A stretch of DNA of 18,820 nucleotides from JACPLA01 sp035291905 (GCA_035291905.1 DATDRF010000009.1:1-18820); one strand, 5' to 3'; positions 7,213 to 13,657 are shown, counted from the stretch's first letter. Notes: generated from the sequence alone by a model not told the origin. Numbers and translations are program-made.

Positions 7213-8699
7213 ACGATTCTGAATTGCCTGACCGGTTTCCCTGGTTCAATGAGATGAATAGCGCAGGCAATGCAGGGATCGAAGGAGCGCACGATGCGTG
7301 CGAGTGCAAACGGATTTTGGGAATCTTCAATTTCGGTCCCAATAAGTGCCTGTTCGATCGGGCCGGGTTGATTGCGGTCATCCTTAGGGGAGGCATTCCA
7401 TGTCGTCGGGACAACGGCCTGGTAGCGTGCGATCTTTCCGTTTCGGATGCTGATCCAATGCCCAAGAGCCCCTCTCGCCGCGCACCAGAGGCCCATTCCT
7501 TCGGCAGATTCCGGAATCTTGTGATCCGCGCAAACCGGTTCATCGAGTTTCACCTGCATGATCATCGACTCTATCTCATCAGCCACAAGTTTGCATTCGA
7601 TTGCCCGCGCAATGTGTCGTCCCATGACCGATTGCAGGGCGTCCGGTTCGAGCTGCAGACGGTTGAGAGCATCGTCAAGAAGGCCAACCGCCTTGGAATT
7701 TGACTTCGAGGCGTGAATCATGGCCATTCTGGCAAGGGGGCCTACTTCATACGCTTTGCTCGCGTACCGCGGAGATTTCAGCCAGCTGTACCCTCCCGAT
7801 TTCGACGGGTTTGGTTTTGTTTCACCGTTCCCTGGATGAAGATGACTTTTCGACTCGTACCAGGAGTATTTGACGTCTTCCGTGAGGTTTTTGGGATCAA
7901 CCGTCTCCAACTTTCCATCAGTCATTCTTGCCATGGAAATGTACCGTTTCCGCTTCGTAACATCGGGCTCCGCATCGAGATCGAACAGCCCGTAAGCCAG
8001 GAAATTTCCGCATCCTCTCCCGATGCTGAAGTAGTCGCGATACACCTCTGCAATTGTCATAACGTCGGGGATGTAGACACTATCGATGAAATCCCTGAGT
8101 TCTTTCAATCTCCACAACGACGTCGTAATGTTGTCGATTCTGGGTATGATGGTTACACCCCCGGGCACAATGGAGGCCGCATGCGGCATTTTTCCCGACC
8201 AGATCGCGCAGAGTTCGTGTGCTTTCAGTCGAATCTGGTATGCCTGAATGTAGTGCTGGAGGAGTTCATCATGCACCGACTTCGGCATCCGGTAGTCCGC
8301 CTCATACCTGGGATAGAACGGCGGAACATCGGGACCGCGGTAGTAATCGAGCGAAGCAAGATGGTAAAAATGCAGGATGTGGGACTGAATGTAGTTTGCC
8401 CCCTGCATGATATTTCGGATGACCCTTCCGTTGTTCGGAGGCATTATCCCAAAAGCATTCTCCAACGCCTGCGCGGACGCAATGGCATGAGGAATCGGAC
8501 ACACGCCGCAGAACCGCTGAGTGATCTGGACCGCGTCAAGCGGGTTTCTCCCAATCAGGATTTGCTCGAATCCCCTGTAGAGAGTACCGCCACACCGCGC
8601 ATCGACGACCTTCTTGTTGTCGAGAGTCGCTTCAATCTTCAGATGGCCTTCAATCCTGGTCATCGGATCAATAATTACCGTCGTTTTGAGAGTTTCCAT
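7209..8699 (-). CDS. hyaB: [NiFe]-hydrogenase large subunit
   Basis: Carries the Ni-Fe(CN)2CO active site that oxidises or makes H2. The 496-residue precursor has RIEGH (15-19), the first ligand pair in RFCGVCPIPH (C64, C67, H71) and the second in DPCIACAIH (C476, C479, H482). After H482 remain 14 residues, the tail expected to be removed by the adjacent endopeptidase. The ATG at 8699 is chosen over upstream in-frame starts because GGAGGTGA lies just ahead (8705-8712 on the plus strand), METLKTTVIIDPMTRIEGH aligns with family starts, and longer versions would run into the small-subunit gene, which ends five bases before. It is shorter than many group 1 subunits, which often exceed 550 residues. 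Confidence 0.95.
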   Translation of the reverse strand: METLKTTVIIDPMTRIEGHLKIEATLDNKKVVDARCGGTLYRGFEQILIGRNPLDAVQITQRFCGVCPIPHAIASAQALENAFGIMPPNNGRVIRNIMQGANYIQSHILHFYHLASLDYYRGPDVPPFYPRYEADYRMPKSVHDELLQHYIQAYQIRLKAHELCAIWSGKMPHAASIVPGGVTIIPRIDNITTSLWRLKELRDFIDSVYIPDVMTIAEVYRDYFSIGRGCGNFLAYGLFDLDAEPDVTKRKRYISMARMTDGKLETVDPKNLTEDVKYSWYESKSHLHPGNGETKPNPSKSGGYSWLKSPRYASKAYEVGPLARMAMIHASKSNSKAVGLLDDALNRLQLEPDALQSVMGRHIARAIECKLVADEIESMIMQVKLDEPVCADHKIPESAEGMGLWCAARGALGHWISIRNGKIARYQAVVPTTWNASPKDDRNQPGPIEQALIGTEIEDSQNPFALARIVRSFDPCIACAIHLIEPGKPVRQFRIV

Positions 8700-8704
8700 A
8701 GCGG

Positions 8705-9658
8705 TCACCTCCGCTGGTAGATTGGTGAATGTGCATCCGGAAACCCTTTTTCCGTACACCCGATACAGGGCGCTCCGGCATTGAGGCACGAGCTGACGCT
8801 CCCGTTCCAGAGACGAATCGGACAGTCGGCATTCGTGAATGGACCCTTACAGCCAAGTTCCAGCAGACATCCTTCTTCACCGAATTTCGATGCAAAGATA
8901 CCCTCATCCAGATAGTCGCGATTTACACAACGATTGTGAACGGATCGGCCAAAAAACAACTTGAGCCGTCCAAACTCGTCGAGCTCTTTCGGCTGAGGCA
9001 TCCCATAGAGGAGAATCTTTGCTACCGTTCCGATGAACCAGTCGGGATGGCAGGGACAGCCCGGAATGTTAATCACCGGAGTCGTGATCCCCAGAGTTGT
9101 GTACGCGTCAGACACTCCAACACAACCGGTGGGATTCGGTTCGGCCGCTGGCAACCCACCATAGGCCGCGCATGTTCCGACTGTCAGTGTAGCCATGGCG
9201 GTGCGCCCCAGAAGGTCAATCCACGAGAGCATCGTCATCGGTTTTCCGTTTTCCTCTCCAATCGAACCGTACACCCCGTTCGCTTTCGTCGGAATGGCTC
9301 CTTCAACCACGAGCACATATTTCCCTGCGTGCTTTTTCGCCGCCTCCTTCGCCGCGTCAACGGAGAGCGATCCCGTCGCAGCCATGAGTGTCCCATGGTA
9401 CGCCAGGATCAACTGATGACCGGGTAAGACCTGTTCTAAAATCACGTTTTTGATGCTTGGATGAATCGTGTTGATTACAGAAACCGAGCACCCGCTGCAT
9501 GTGGATGTCTGAAGCCAGATGATCGGGTATTCCTTCACAGCCTCCCGTAACGCTTCAGCGAGTTTCGGCAAAAACTCGTCCGAAAATTCAAGGGCGACGG
9601 GCGCTGCAACGGCCCAACGAATGAAGTCGCGACGTGAAACGGCAAGATGGGCTGACAT
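8705..9658 (-). CDS. hyaA: [NiFe]-hydrogenase small subunit with Tat signal
   Basis: Electron-transfer subunit, 317 residues. Residues 8-14 read SRRDFIR, a twin-arginine motif, followed by a short hydrophobic stretch, so the dimer is probably exported folded to the periplasm. Proximal-cluster cysteines are C54, C57 (CSGC), C163 (GTCAAYGG) and C201 (GCPC); distal ligands H241, C244, C264 and C270; medial-cluster cysteines C279, C291, C298 and C301. C291 sits where most group 1 enzymes have proline. The extra proximal cysteines of oxygen-tolerant enzymes are absent, although C203 is an unusual extra next to C201. The protein stops soon after the last cluster, without the C-terminal membrane helix of HyaA-type subunits, and no cytochrome b gene follows. 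GGAGGA precedes the ATG. Confidence 0.94.
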   Translation of the reverse strand: MSAHLAVSRRDFIRWAVAAPVALEFSDEFLPKLAEALREAVKEYPIIWLQTSTCSGCSVSVINTIHPSIKNVILEQVLPGHQLILAYHGTLMAATGSLSVDAAKEAAKKHAGKYVLVVEGAIPTKANGVYGSIGEENGKPMTMLSWIDLLGRTAMATLTVGTCAAYGGLPAAEPNPTGCVGVSDAYTTLGITTPVINIPGCPCHPDWFIGTVAKILLYGMPQPKELDEFGRLKLFFGRSVHNRCVNRDYLDEGIFASKFGEEGCLLELGCKGPFTNADCPIRLWNGSVSSCLNAGAPCIGCTEKGFPDAHSPIYQRR

Positions 9659-9684
9659 TGAGTCCTCCAGGCTTCGGAAACAGT

Positions 9685-9719
9685 GTTGAAGAGGTCAACT
9701 GCATGTTGAAGTTTTCAAC
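9685..9719. promoter_or_regulatory. tandem 15-nt dyads upstream of the hydrogenase operon
   Basis: GTTGAAGAGGTCAAC (9685-9699) and GTTGAAGTTTTCAAC (9705-9719) are both dyads of the form GTTGA-N5-TCAAC. They are separated by five bases, so their centres are 20 bp apart, two helical turns. They lie 27-61 bases ahead of the small-subunit ATG. This is the layout of an operator for a dimeric regulator. The half-site spacing (five between TTGA and TCAA) differs from the six of FNR/CRP sites, so no regulator can be named. The rest of the 257-bp gap contains the pfk terminator and no supported gene. Confidence 0.55.
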
Positions 9720-9848
9720 GGGCGTGGCACACTACACCCCTCCTTCCGCTTGGAAACATCGGCGAGAATCACTCGAAAGGGATCAGATGATGTCTGTTGA
9801 GGAGAGTGAAGATCACATCCTGTGCCAAAGACGGCCAGGGTGACCAGG

Positions 9849-9882
9849 AAAAACAGAAACGCGACCCTCTCGAGTCGCGTTT
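9849..9882 (-). terminator. intrinsic terminator of the phosphofructokinase gene
   Basis: AAACGCGAC (9857-9865) and GTCGCGTTT (9874-9882) form a perfect 9-bp stem with an 8-nt loop, 33 bases after the pfk stop. Read on the minus strand, it is followed by CTG and then five U (complement of 9849-9853). This separates pfk transcription from the hydrogenase operon, which therefore needs its own promoter. Confidence 0.7.
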
Positions 9883-9915
9883 TGTGCGCAAAACCTTCAG
9901 CCGAAAGCGTGAATC

Positions 9916-11076
9916 TCAATACAGGAACATCGGCTTTCCGAGCAGATGAGATACTTTGGGCCTGTACTGTTCCTTATCGTACAGGGCATCCACGTCCACC
10001 CGTTTGACTCCCTGCGTAAGTGTATCGATTGGAACTGTTGTGTATTTTCCCTCCCGCAGCGCCACCATTTTCCCGAACTCCTTCTTCAGCACCAGATCCG
10101 TCGCAAGGCTCGCGTAACTGAACGCGACCATCCGATCAAGCGCATCGGGCTCGCCGCTCCGCATAAGATACGCAACCTGCTGGTACACCGTATGAGTGTG
10201 CAGTTTCTTCTTTATATACTCTTCCGTGAGAATTCCGACCCCGCCCAGCTTACGATGGCCATACGCGTCTTCCGGCCCGGTCTCGACAATGCTACCGCCA
10301 ACCATTGTAGCGCCCTCAGAAATGGTCATGAGCGCATAATTGCTGGGATTGTGTTTTCTGTCTTCATCAAGAAGTTCGGCAAGTCTGTCCGGATTGAACG
10401 GTACTTCGGAGATGATGGCCCGGTCGACGCCGGCAAGATATGCCGAGATCAGTGACGTTTCTCCCGAGTTGCGGCCGAACAACTCGACGATTGCAATGCG
10501 CTCATGGGATCCGGCTACCGTTCGCAGAGCCGTGATGAAATCGACGCTCCTCGTAACGGCAGTGGAAAACCCGATACAGTAGTCCGTCCCAAACACATCG
10601 TTGTCCATCGTCTTGGGAATCGCAATGACGGGGAATCCCGTCTTGTGCAGTTTGACCGAATAACTCTGGGTATCGTCTCCACCGATCGTGATGAGGACAT
10701 CGATCTTCAGATGTTCCAGCACTTTGAGGATATGCGGAGTGCAATCAACCCTTCCGTCGACGACCTTTGAGGCAAAGCTTGCCGATTTGAGGAACTGCGG
10801 GATTTCCGCGGCTTTCACCTTGCCGGGATTCGTGCGTGACGTGTGGAGAAATGTTCCGCCGGTCCTGTCGATTGTCCGTGTGTTCATCTTGTCGAGCCGA
10901 AGGACATTGTGTCCGTCTTCCTCGGGCTTTGAAAGATCATACTCCAGCAACCCACCCCATCCGCGCCGGATTCCGATGACCTCGGCCCCGTTGTCGACAG
11001 CGCGATAGACGACACCCTTGATGCAGGGGTTCAAACCGGGTACATCTCCCCCTCCTGTCAAAATTCCAATTCTCAT
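9916..11076 (-). CDS. pfp: 6-phosphofructokinase, probably pyrophosphate-dependent
   Basis: Phosphorylates fructose 6-phosphate to fructose 1,6-bisphosphate. The 386-residue protein has the family blocks GILTGGGDVPGLN (4-16), IGGDDTQSYS (131-140), PKTMDNDVFGTDYCIGF (154-170) and ELFGRNSGETS (198-208). The donor-deciding positions equivalent to 104 and 124 of the E. coli enzyme are Asp135 (GGDD) and Lys155 (PKT). ATP-dependent enzymes usually have Gly at the first; Asp plus Lys is the known signature of pyrophosphate-dependent enzymes, which are reversible and so can also work in gluconeogenesis. Use of PPi is an inference from those residues. AAGGA lies 11 bases ahead of the ATG. Upstream is the MITE-like element. 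Confidence 0.92.
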   Translation of the reverse strand: MRIGILTGGGDVPGLNPCIKGVVYRAVDNGAEVIGIRRGWGGLLEYDLSKPEEDGHNVLRLDKMNTRTIDRTGGTFLHTSRTNPGKVKAAEIPQFLKSASFASKVVDGRVDCTPHILKVLEHLKIDVLITIGGDDTQSYSVKLHKTGFPVIAIPKTMDNDVFGTDYCIGFSTAVTRSVDFITALRTVAGSHERIAIVELFGRNSGETSLISAYLAGVDRAIISEVPFNPDRLAELLDEDRKHNPSNYALMTISEGATMVGGSIVETGPEDAYGHRKLGGVGILTEEYIKKKLHTHTVYQQVAYLMRSGEPDALDRMVAFSYASLATDLVLKKEFGKMVALREGKYTTVPIDTLTQGVKRVDVDALYDKEQYRPKVSHLLGKPMFLY

Positions 11077-11180
11077 ATCAGTATAGTTCCTTCGTGTTCA
11101 TTTGTTCGGAAATGCCCCCAACTCCTGCCAACTGCGCATTGATCAATGTATTGACAATCTCAACACTATTCAAGCGATGG

Positions 11181-11435
11181 AAGCCATCGGTAGTGTCTCA
11201 ATTTGGATGTAGTTCTTAACGCAGAGACCTGCCTGCGTGCCGACCATTCCACTATATTGAAATGGTGAATGAATCACTTCGGTCTACGACTCTATCGAGT
11301 CGTAAGACTCGTAGGGCAGGCAGGTCTGCGCCCTTCCCGCCCGAACGACCGTTGCGAAGTCGGTTCGTGTTCGGTCGGGCGGGTGCGACTCTGCGTTGTA
11401 GTCTATAATCGAAATTGAGACACTACCAAGCCCTC
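11181..11435. mobile_element. MITE-like element with terminal inverted repeats and 8-bp target duplication
   Basis: A 239-bp element (11189-11427) has terminal inverted repeats of 38/39 bp: the outer 16 bases, GGTAGTGTCTCAATTT, are identical at both ends, and the inner ends AACGCAGAG also match. It is flanked directly by AAGCCATC (11181-11188) and AAGCCCTC (11428-11435), an 8-bp direct repeat with one difference. Inside are three further inverted pairs: AGACCTGCCTGC (11225-11236) with GCAGGCAGGTCT (11316-11327), an 8-bp stem at 11285-11304, and CCCGCCCGA (11336-11344) with TCGGGCGGG (11375-11383). No transposase is encoded, so it would have moved with enzymes supplied elsewhere. IS families making 8-bp duplications include IS1595, ISL3 and IS256; the parent is unknown. 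It fills most of the 515-bp gap between pfk and the CBS gene. Confidence 0.75.
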
Positions 11436-11500
11436 AAACCAATCTCCGCCTGCCGACAAGCAATGTCCGATTGAGGATTGTTGCCAATCAGCCTCATTCC

Positions 11501-11530
11501 TTGCCTCAAACAGGAAAAGTTCTTACTTTG
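11501..11530 (+). promoter_or_regulatory. weak promoter candidate for the CBS gene
   Basis: TTG (11501-11503), 19 nt, then TTACTTTG (11523-11530), compared with the Bacteroidota pattern TTTG / TAnnTTTG; the second base of the -7 box does not match. It lies outside the MITE, about 60 bases ahead of the ATG. It is weak evidence on its own. Confidence 0.3.
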
Positions 11531-11591
11531 CCAGCACGTGCAGAAAACACGAGGCAGAGTCCGACCACGCATGATTATGGAGGGAGGATTT

Positions 11592-12050
11592 ATGAAAGCG
11601 ATAAGCGAGATTGTAGGAGAGCGTCCACTCTTTTCGGTGGATCGGAGCCAATCGGTGGCGGACACAGTTCGTTATATGGCGGAAAAGAACATCGGTGCGG
11701 TCCCGGTCATGAACAACAAACGGCTGGTGGGGATCTTTTCGGAACGCGATGTTGTCAAAAGAGTGGTGGCGCGGGGACTCGATCCCAAGTCATTGGTCGT
11801 CGGAGACGTCATGACCACCAAGCTTGTTGTAGCCGAGGCCGACGAGGGGTATGAATCGTGTCTCAAGAAAATGCAGAAGGCTCATTGCCGGCATCTTCCC
11901 GTCGTCAAAGGGGACCACTTGCTCGGCGTTGTCTCCCTTCGAGACCTCCTCATGGTCGACCTCGATGAGAAAGAACGAAACCTGGAGTATCTGCAGAGTT
12001 ATATCTATACGGTTCCGCCGGGAACAATGAAAAAATACGAAAACGACTAA
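11592..12050 (+). CDS. tandem CBS-domain protein
   Basis: The 152-residue product consists of two CBS domains, about 7-58 and 72-122. Each has the typical ending: LVGIFSERDVVKRVV and LLGVVSLRDLL. The phrase VGDVMTTKLVVAEAD starts the second. CBS pairs usually bind adenine nucleotides and act as energy or ionic-strength sensors; here there is no attached enzyme or channel, so the target is unknown. The start at 11592 is chosen over an ATG at 11478 in the same frame because GGAGGGAGGA (11579-11588) lies immediately ahead and the first CBS strand follows at once; the extra upstream residues look non-coding. The next gene starts 24 bases after the stop, suggesting a two-gene operon. Confidence 0.88.
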   Translation: MKAISEIVGERPLFSVDRSQSVADTVRYMAEKNIGAVPVMNNKRLVGIFSERDVVKRVVARGLDPKSLVVGDVMTTKLVVAEADEGYESCLKKMQKAHCRHLPVVKGDHLLGVVSLRDLLMVDLDEKERNLEYLQSYIYTVPPGTMKKYEND

Positions 12051-12074
12051 TTACGAAAGGAGCTTTCACCGGAG

Positions 12075-12524
12075 ATGCCCGCAATACACTTCCTCACAGA
12101 TCGCAAGTCCATCGATGTCCTTCCAGGGACAAACCTTCGAAAAGCCGCCCTCAGAGGCGGCGTTCAGCTCTACAACCCGCTCCATCGCCTGCTGCATTTC
12201 AACCTCGCGTTGGGTCCGGTCTCCCTTCCCTGTTCATCCGATGTGGTGGAAATCGTCGACGGAAAAGGGGTTAATCCGAGGACTCCCGAAGAGGAGACAT
12301 TGATTGCCGGCCGACTGATCAAGCGGAAGGTCACTCCGACGATGCGGCTTGCCTGCCAGGTGCAGGTCAACGGGGATATCTCGGTGCGAACGCTTCTGAC
12401 CAGGGAAATCGATAAGGATGCGACGAAAGGCTCAGTGGGCTACCTGGCCGTCCTTGGGGCGTTTCTTCTTTTGATGCTGGGGATTTTCGGAATGATGGCG
12501 TTGGATCTGGTGAACGTGTTATAG
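12075..12524 (+). CDS. membrane-anchored ferredoxin-fold protein with degenerate [2Fe-2S] site
   Basis: The 149-residue protein follows the layout of adrenodoxin-type [2Fe-2S] ferredoxins: an N-terminal strand pair with IDVLPGTNLRKAALRGGV (13-30), VVEIVDGKGVNPRTPEEE (57-74), and MRLACQVQVNGDISV (90-104). Intact members have four cysteines (CX5CX2C plus a later Cys). Here only C53 and C94 remain; the third ligand position appears to be Asp56 and the first is in the sequence LHFNLALG. Cluster binding is therefore doubtful. Residues about 120-142 form a membrane helix, and the protein ends shortly after. AAAGGAG stands ahead of the ATG. It follows the CBS gene by 24 bases. The fold assignment rests on spacing and motifs I recognise, so it needs a profile search. 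Confidence 0.65.
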   Translation: MPAIHFLTDRKSIDVLPGTNLRKAALRGGVQLYNPLHRLLHFNLALGPVSLPCSSDVVEIVDGKGVNPRTPEEETLIAGRLIKRKVTPTMRLACQVQVNGDISVRTLLTREIDKDATKGSVGYLAVLGAFLLLMLGIFGMMALDLVNVL

Positions 12525-12532
12525 CGATCAGC

Positions 12533-12645
12533 GGTCGGCTGACTGCTGTCAGCAGTAAGTGCAGAATAAGTTATCAGTTTTCAGTCATCAGTTAACAGTG
12601 GAACTTCTTGCCTCTTACTTCTTACGTTTTACGTCGCTCCTTTTT
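12533..12645. repeat. spacer of CAGT and CTTAC word repeats
   Basis: The 134-bp gap between the convergent ferredoxin-like and suhB genes contains ACTGCTGTCAGCAGT (a 6-bp dyad), then words like TATCAGTTTTCAGTCATCAG and TTAACAGT, then TCTTACTTCTTACGTTTTACG. It encodes nothing recognisable. The dyad could help end transcription of the plus-strand pair, but no U tract follows. Confidence 0.6.
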
Positions 12646-12658
12646 TCCTTTTTCATTT

Positions 12659-13444
12659 TTACTTCTTCACTGATTGTCCTCTCCTGAGCACTTCCATCAT
12701 CTGTTCATGTATCAAACCGTTTGAAGTCAGAATCGCTTTCTTGTACACCGTCGACGGGTTCCCTTCAAAATCAGTGAACTTCCCACCCGCCTCCTGAACC
12801 ATCAGCACCCCAGCCGCCATGTCCCAGGGATTCAGGTTTGACTCCCAGAAGCCGTCGAATCTGCCTGCAGCAACATAGGCCAGATCCAATGCAGCCGACC
12901 CCAGTCGCCTGAGGGCCTGGGATTCGAGCAGGAAGTTGTTGAAATGCCGGATGATCTCGTCGGGTTCCTCTCTGAGCGAATACGGAAATCCCGTGACAAG
13001 AAGGCTGTTTATCAGCCGGTCTGCCGTTGATACCCGGATCCGTTTTCGGTTGAGCGAAGCCCCCTTCCCTTTCTCTGCAGTGAACAGCTCGTCATGATTC
13101 GGGTCGAACACGACGCCTGCGACAATCTCGCCATTGTGCTCCAGTCCGATCGAAACGCAAAAAATCGGAAGCCCGTGCGTGAAGTTGGTGGTACCGTCAA
13201 GCGGATCGATGATCCAGCAATAGTCGGAATGTCTCTCCTTCCCGCCCGATTCTTCCGCAAGAACATCGTGATGGGGATACTTCCTTCGGATTCGGTCGAT
13301 AATGATTTCCTCTGAGCGCCTGTCGATCTCGGTGACAAGATTCGTCTCCTGTCCTCCCTTGCGCTCAATGGATCGGGCTTTTCCGGAGTGAAGCTTCAGC
13401 AGCGCCCCTGCTTCGCGCGCGGCTTCAATGGCAGTTTCGAGCAT
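12659..13444 (-). CDS. suhB: inositol monophosphatase family protein
   Basis: A metal-dependent sugar/inositol phosphatase of 261 residues, standard length. The metal-binding motifs are all present: EESG (64-67), DPLDGTTNF (80-88) and WDMAAG (207-212); T37 and D41 in NLVTEIDRRSEE fit the lithium-sensitive family. Substrates in this family include myo-inositol 1-phosphate, and some members dephosphorylate fructose 1,6-bisphosphate or NADP; sequence alone cannot settle which. The start at 13444 is supported by AAAGGA ahead of the ATG (13451-13457) and a well-placed promoter. It is transcribed alone, divergently from the debranching-enzyme lipoprotein. Confidence 0.93.
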   Translation of the reverse strand: MLETAIEAAREAGALLKLHSGKARSIERKGGQETNLVTEIDRRSEEIIIDRIRRKYPHHDVLAEESGGKERHSDYCWIIDPLDGTTNFTHGLPIFCVSIGLEHNGEIVAGVVFDPNHDELFTAEKGKGASLNRKRIRVSTADRLINSLLVTGFPYSLREEPDEIIRHFNNFLLESQALRRLGSAALDLAYVAAGRFDGFWESNLNPWDMAAGVLMVQEAGGKFTDFEGNPSTVYKKAILTSNGLIHEQMMEVLRRGQSVKK

Positions 13445-13463
13445 GGAAATTCCTTTCAGTACT

Positions 13464-13494
13464 CAAAGATACGATAAAATGATCTCTCCTGAAA
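13464..13494 (-). promoter_or_regulatory. Bacteroidota-type promoter of suhB
   Basis: On the minus strand the sequence TATCTTTG (13464-13471) is an exact match to the Bacteroidota -7 box TAnnTTTG. Nineteen bases upstream is TTTC (13491-13494), one base off the -33 box TTTG. The box lies 19 bases before the suhB ATG, leaving a very short leader that still contains AAAGGA. Confidence 0.6.
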
Positions 13495-13508
13495 GAAAAT
13501 GGAATTTC

Positions 13509-13599
13509 GTTCTTTGCGTCCTCTGCGCCTTCTTAGCGGCCTCTGCGGTTGGAATCTAACCGCAAAGAGCGCAAAGGAGGCGCAAAGAGCGCAGAGAAA
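13509..13599. repeat. long inverted repeat of GCAAAGAGC words
   Basis: Two arms of about 42 nt (13509-13550 and 13558-13599) with a 7-nt loop are imperfect reverse complements, about 80% matching. Each is made of words such as CGCAAAGAGCGC, GGCGCAAAG and CTCTGCG. The transcript could fold into one long hairpin. It occupies the middle of the divergent suhB/lipoprotein spacer, between the two candidate promoters. Confidence 0.75.
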
Positions 13600-13626
13600 A
13601 ACTAAACGAGAATGACCCGGTTCTCG

Positions 13627-13657
13627 TTGCGGCTCGCGTCAAAAATCTGTAAGTTGA
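13627..13657 (+). promoter_or_regulatory. weak promoter candidate for the debranching lipoprotein
   Basis: TTG (13627-13629), 20 nt, then TAAGTTGA (13650-13657), resembling TTTG / TAnnTTTG with two changes in the -7 box. It is 22 bases ahead of the ATG at 13679. It is similar in form to the pyrE candidate. Confidence 0.3.

Noticed and set aside
7713..8720. Plus-strand open frame of 335 codons
   Set aside because: It is antisense to the hydrogenase large subunit, whose motifs are unmistakable; the plus frame shows no domain and has shadow-like composition.
8729..9427. Plus-strand open frame of 232 codons
   Set aside because: It is antisense to the hydrogenase small subunit and has no ribosome-binding site or recognisable motif.
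9715..9729. Possible sigma-54 promoter on the minus strand, TGCCACGCCCGTTGA, before the hydrogenase operon
   Set aside because: Spacing resembles TGGCAC-N5-TTGC, but the essential GG of the -24 element is GC here and the -12 GC is GA; too weak to call. A second match further upstream (TTTGGCAC) lacks the -12 GC.
9695..9919. Minus-strand 74-codon frame that overlaps the pfk stop by ATGA and contains a lipobox-like FGTGC
   Set aside because: Its first third lies over the intrinsic terminator hairpin (9857-9882), its 3' end runs through the tandem dyads, and the rest has no recognisable family; the lipobox is short and could be chance.
11189..11427. Attachment site or integron-like attC element
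   Set aside because: The long matching ends and flanking 8-bp direct repeat fit transposition; there is no integrase, and the sequence lacks attC core sites.
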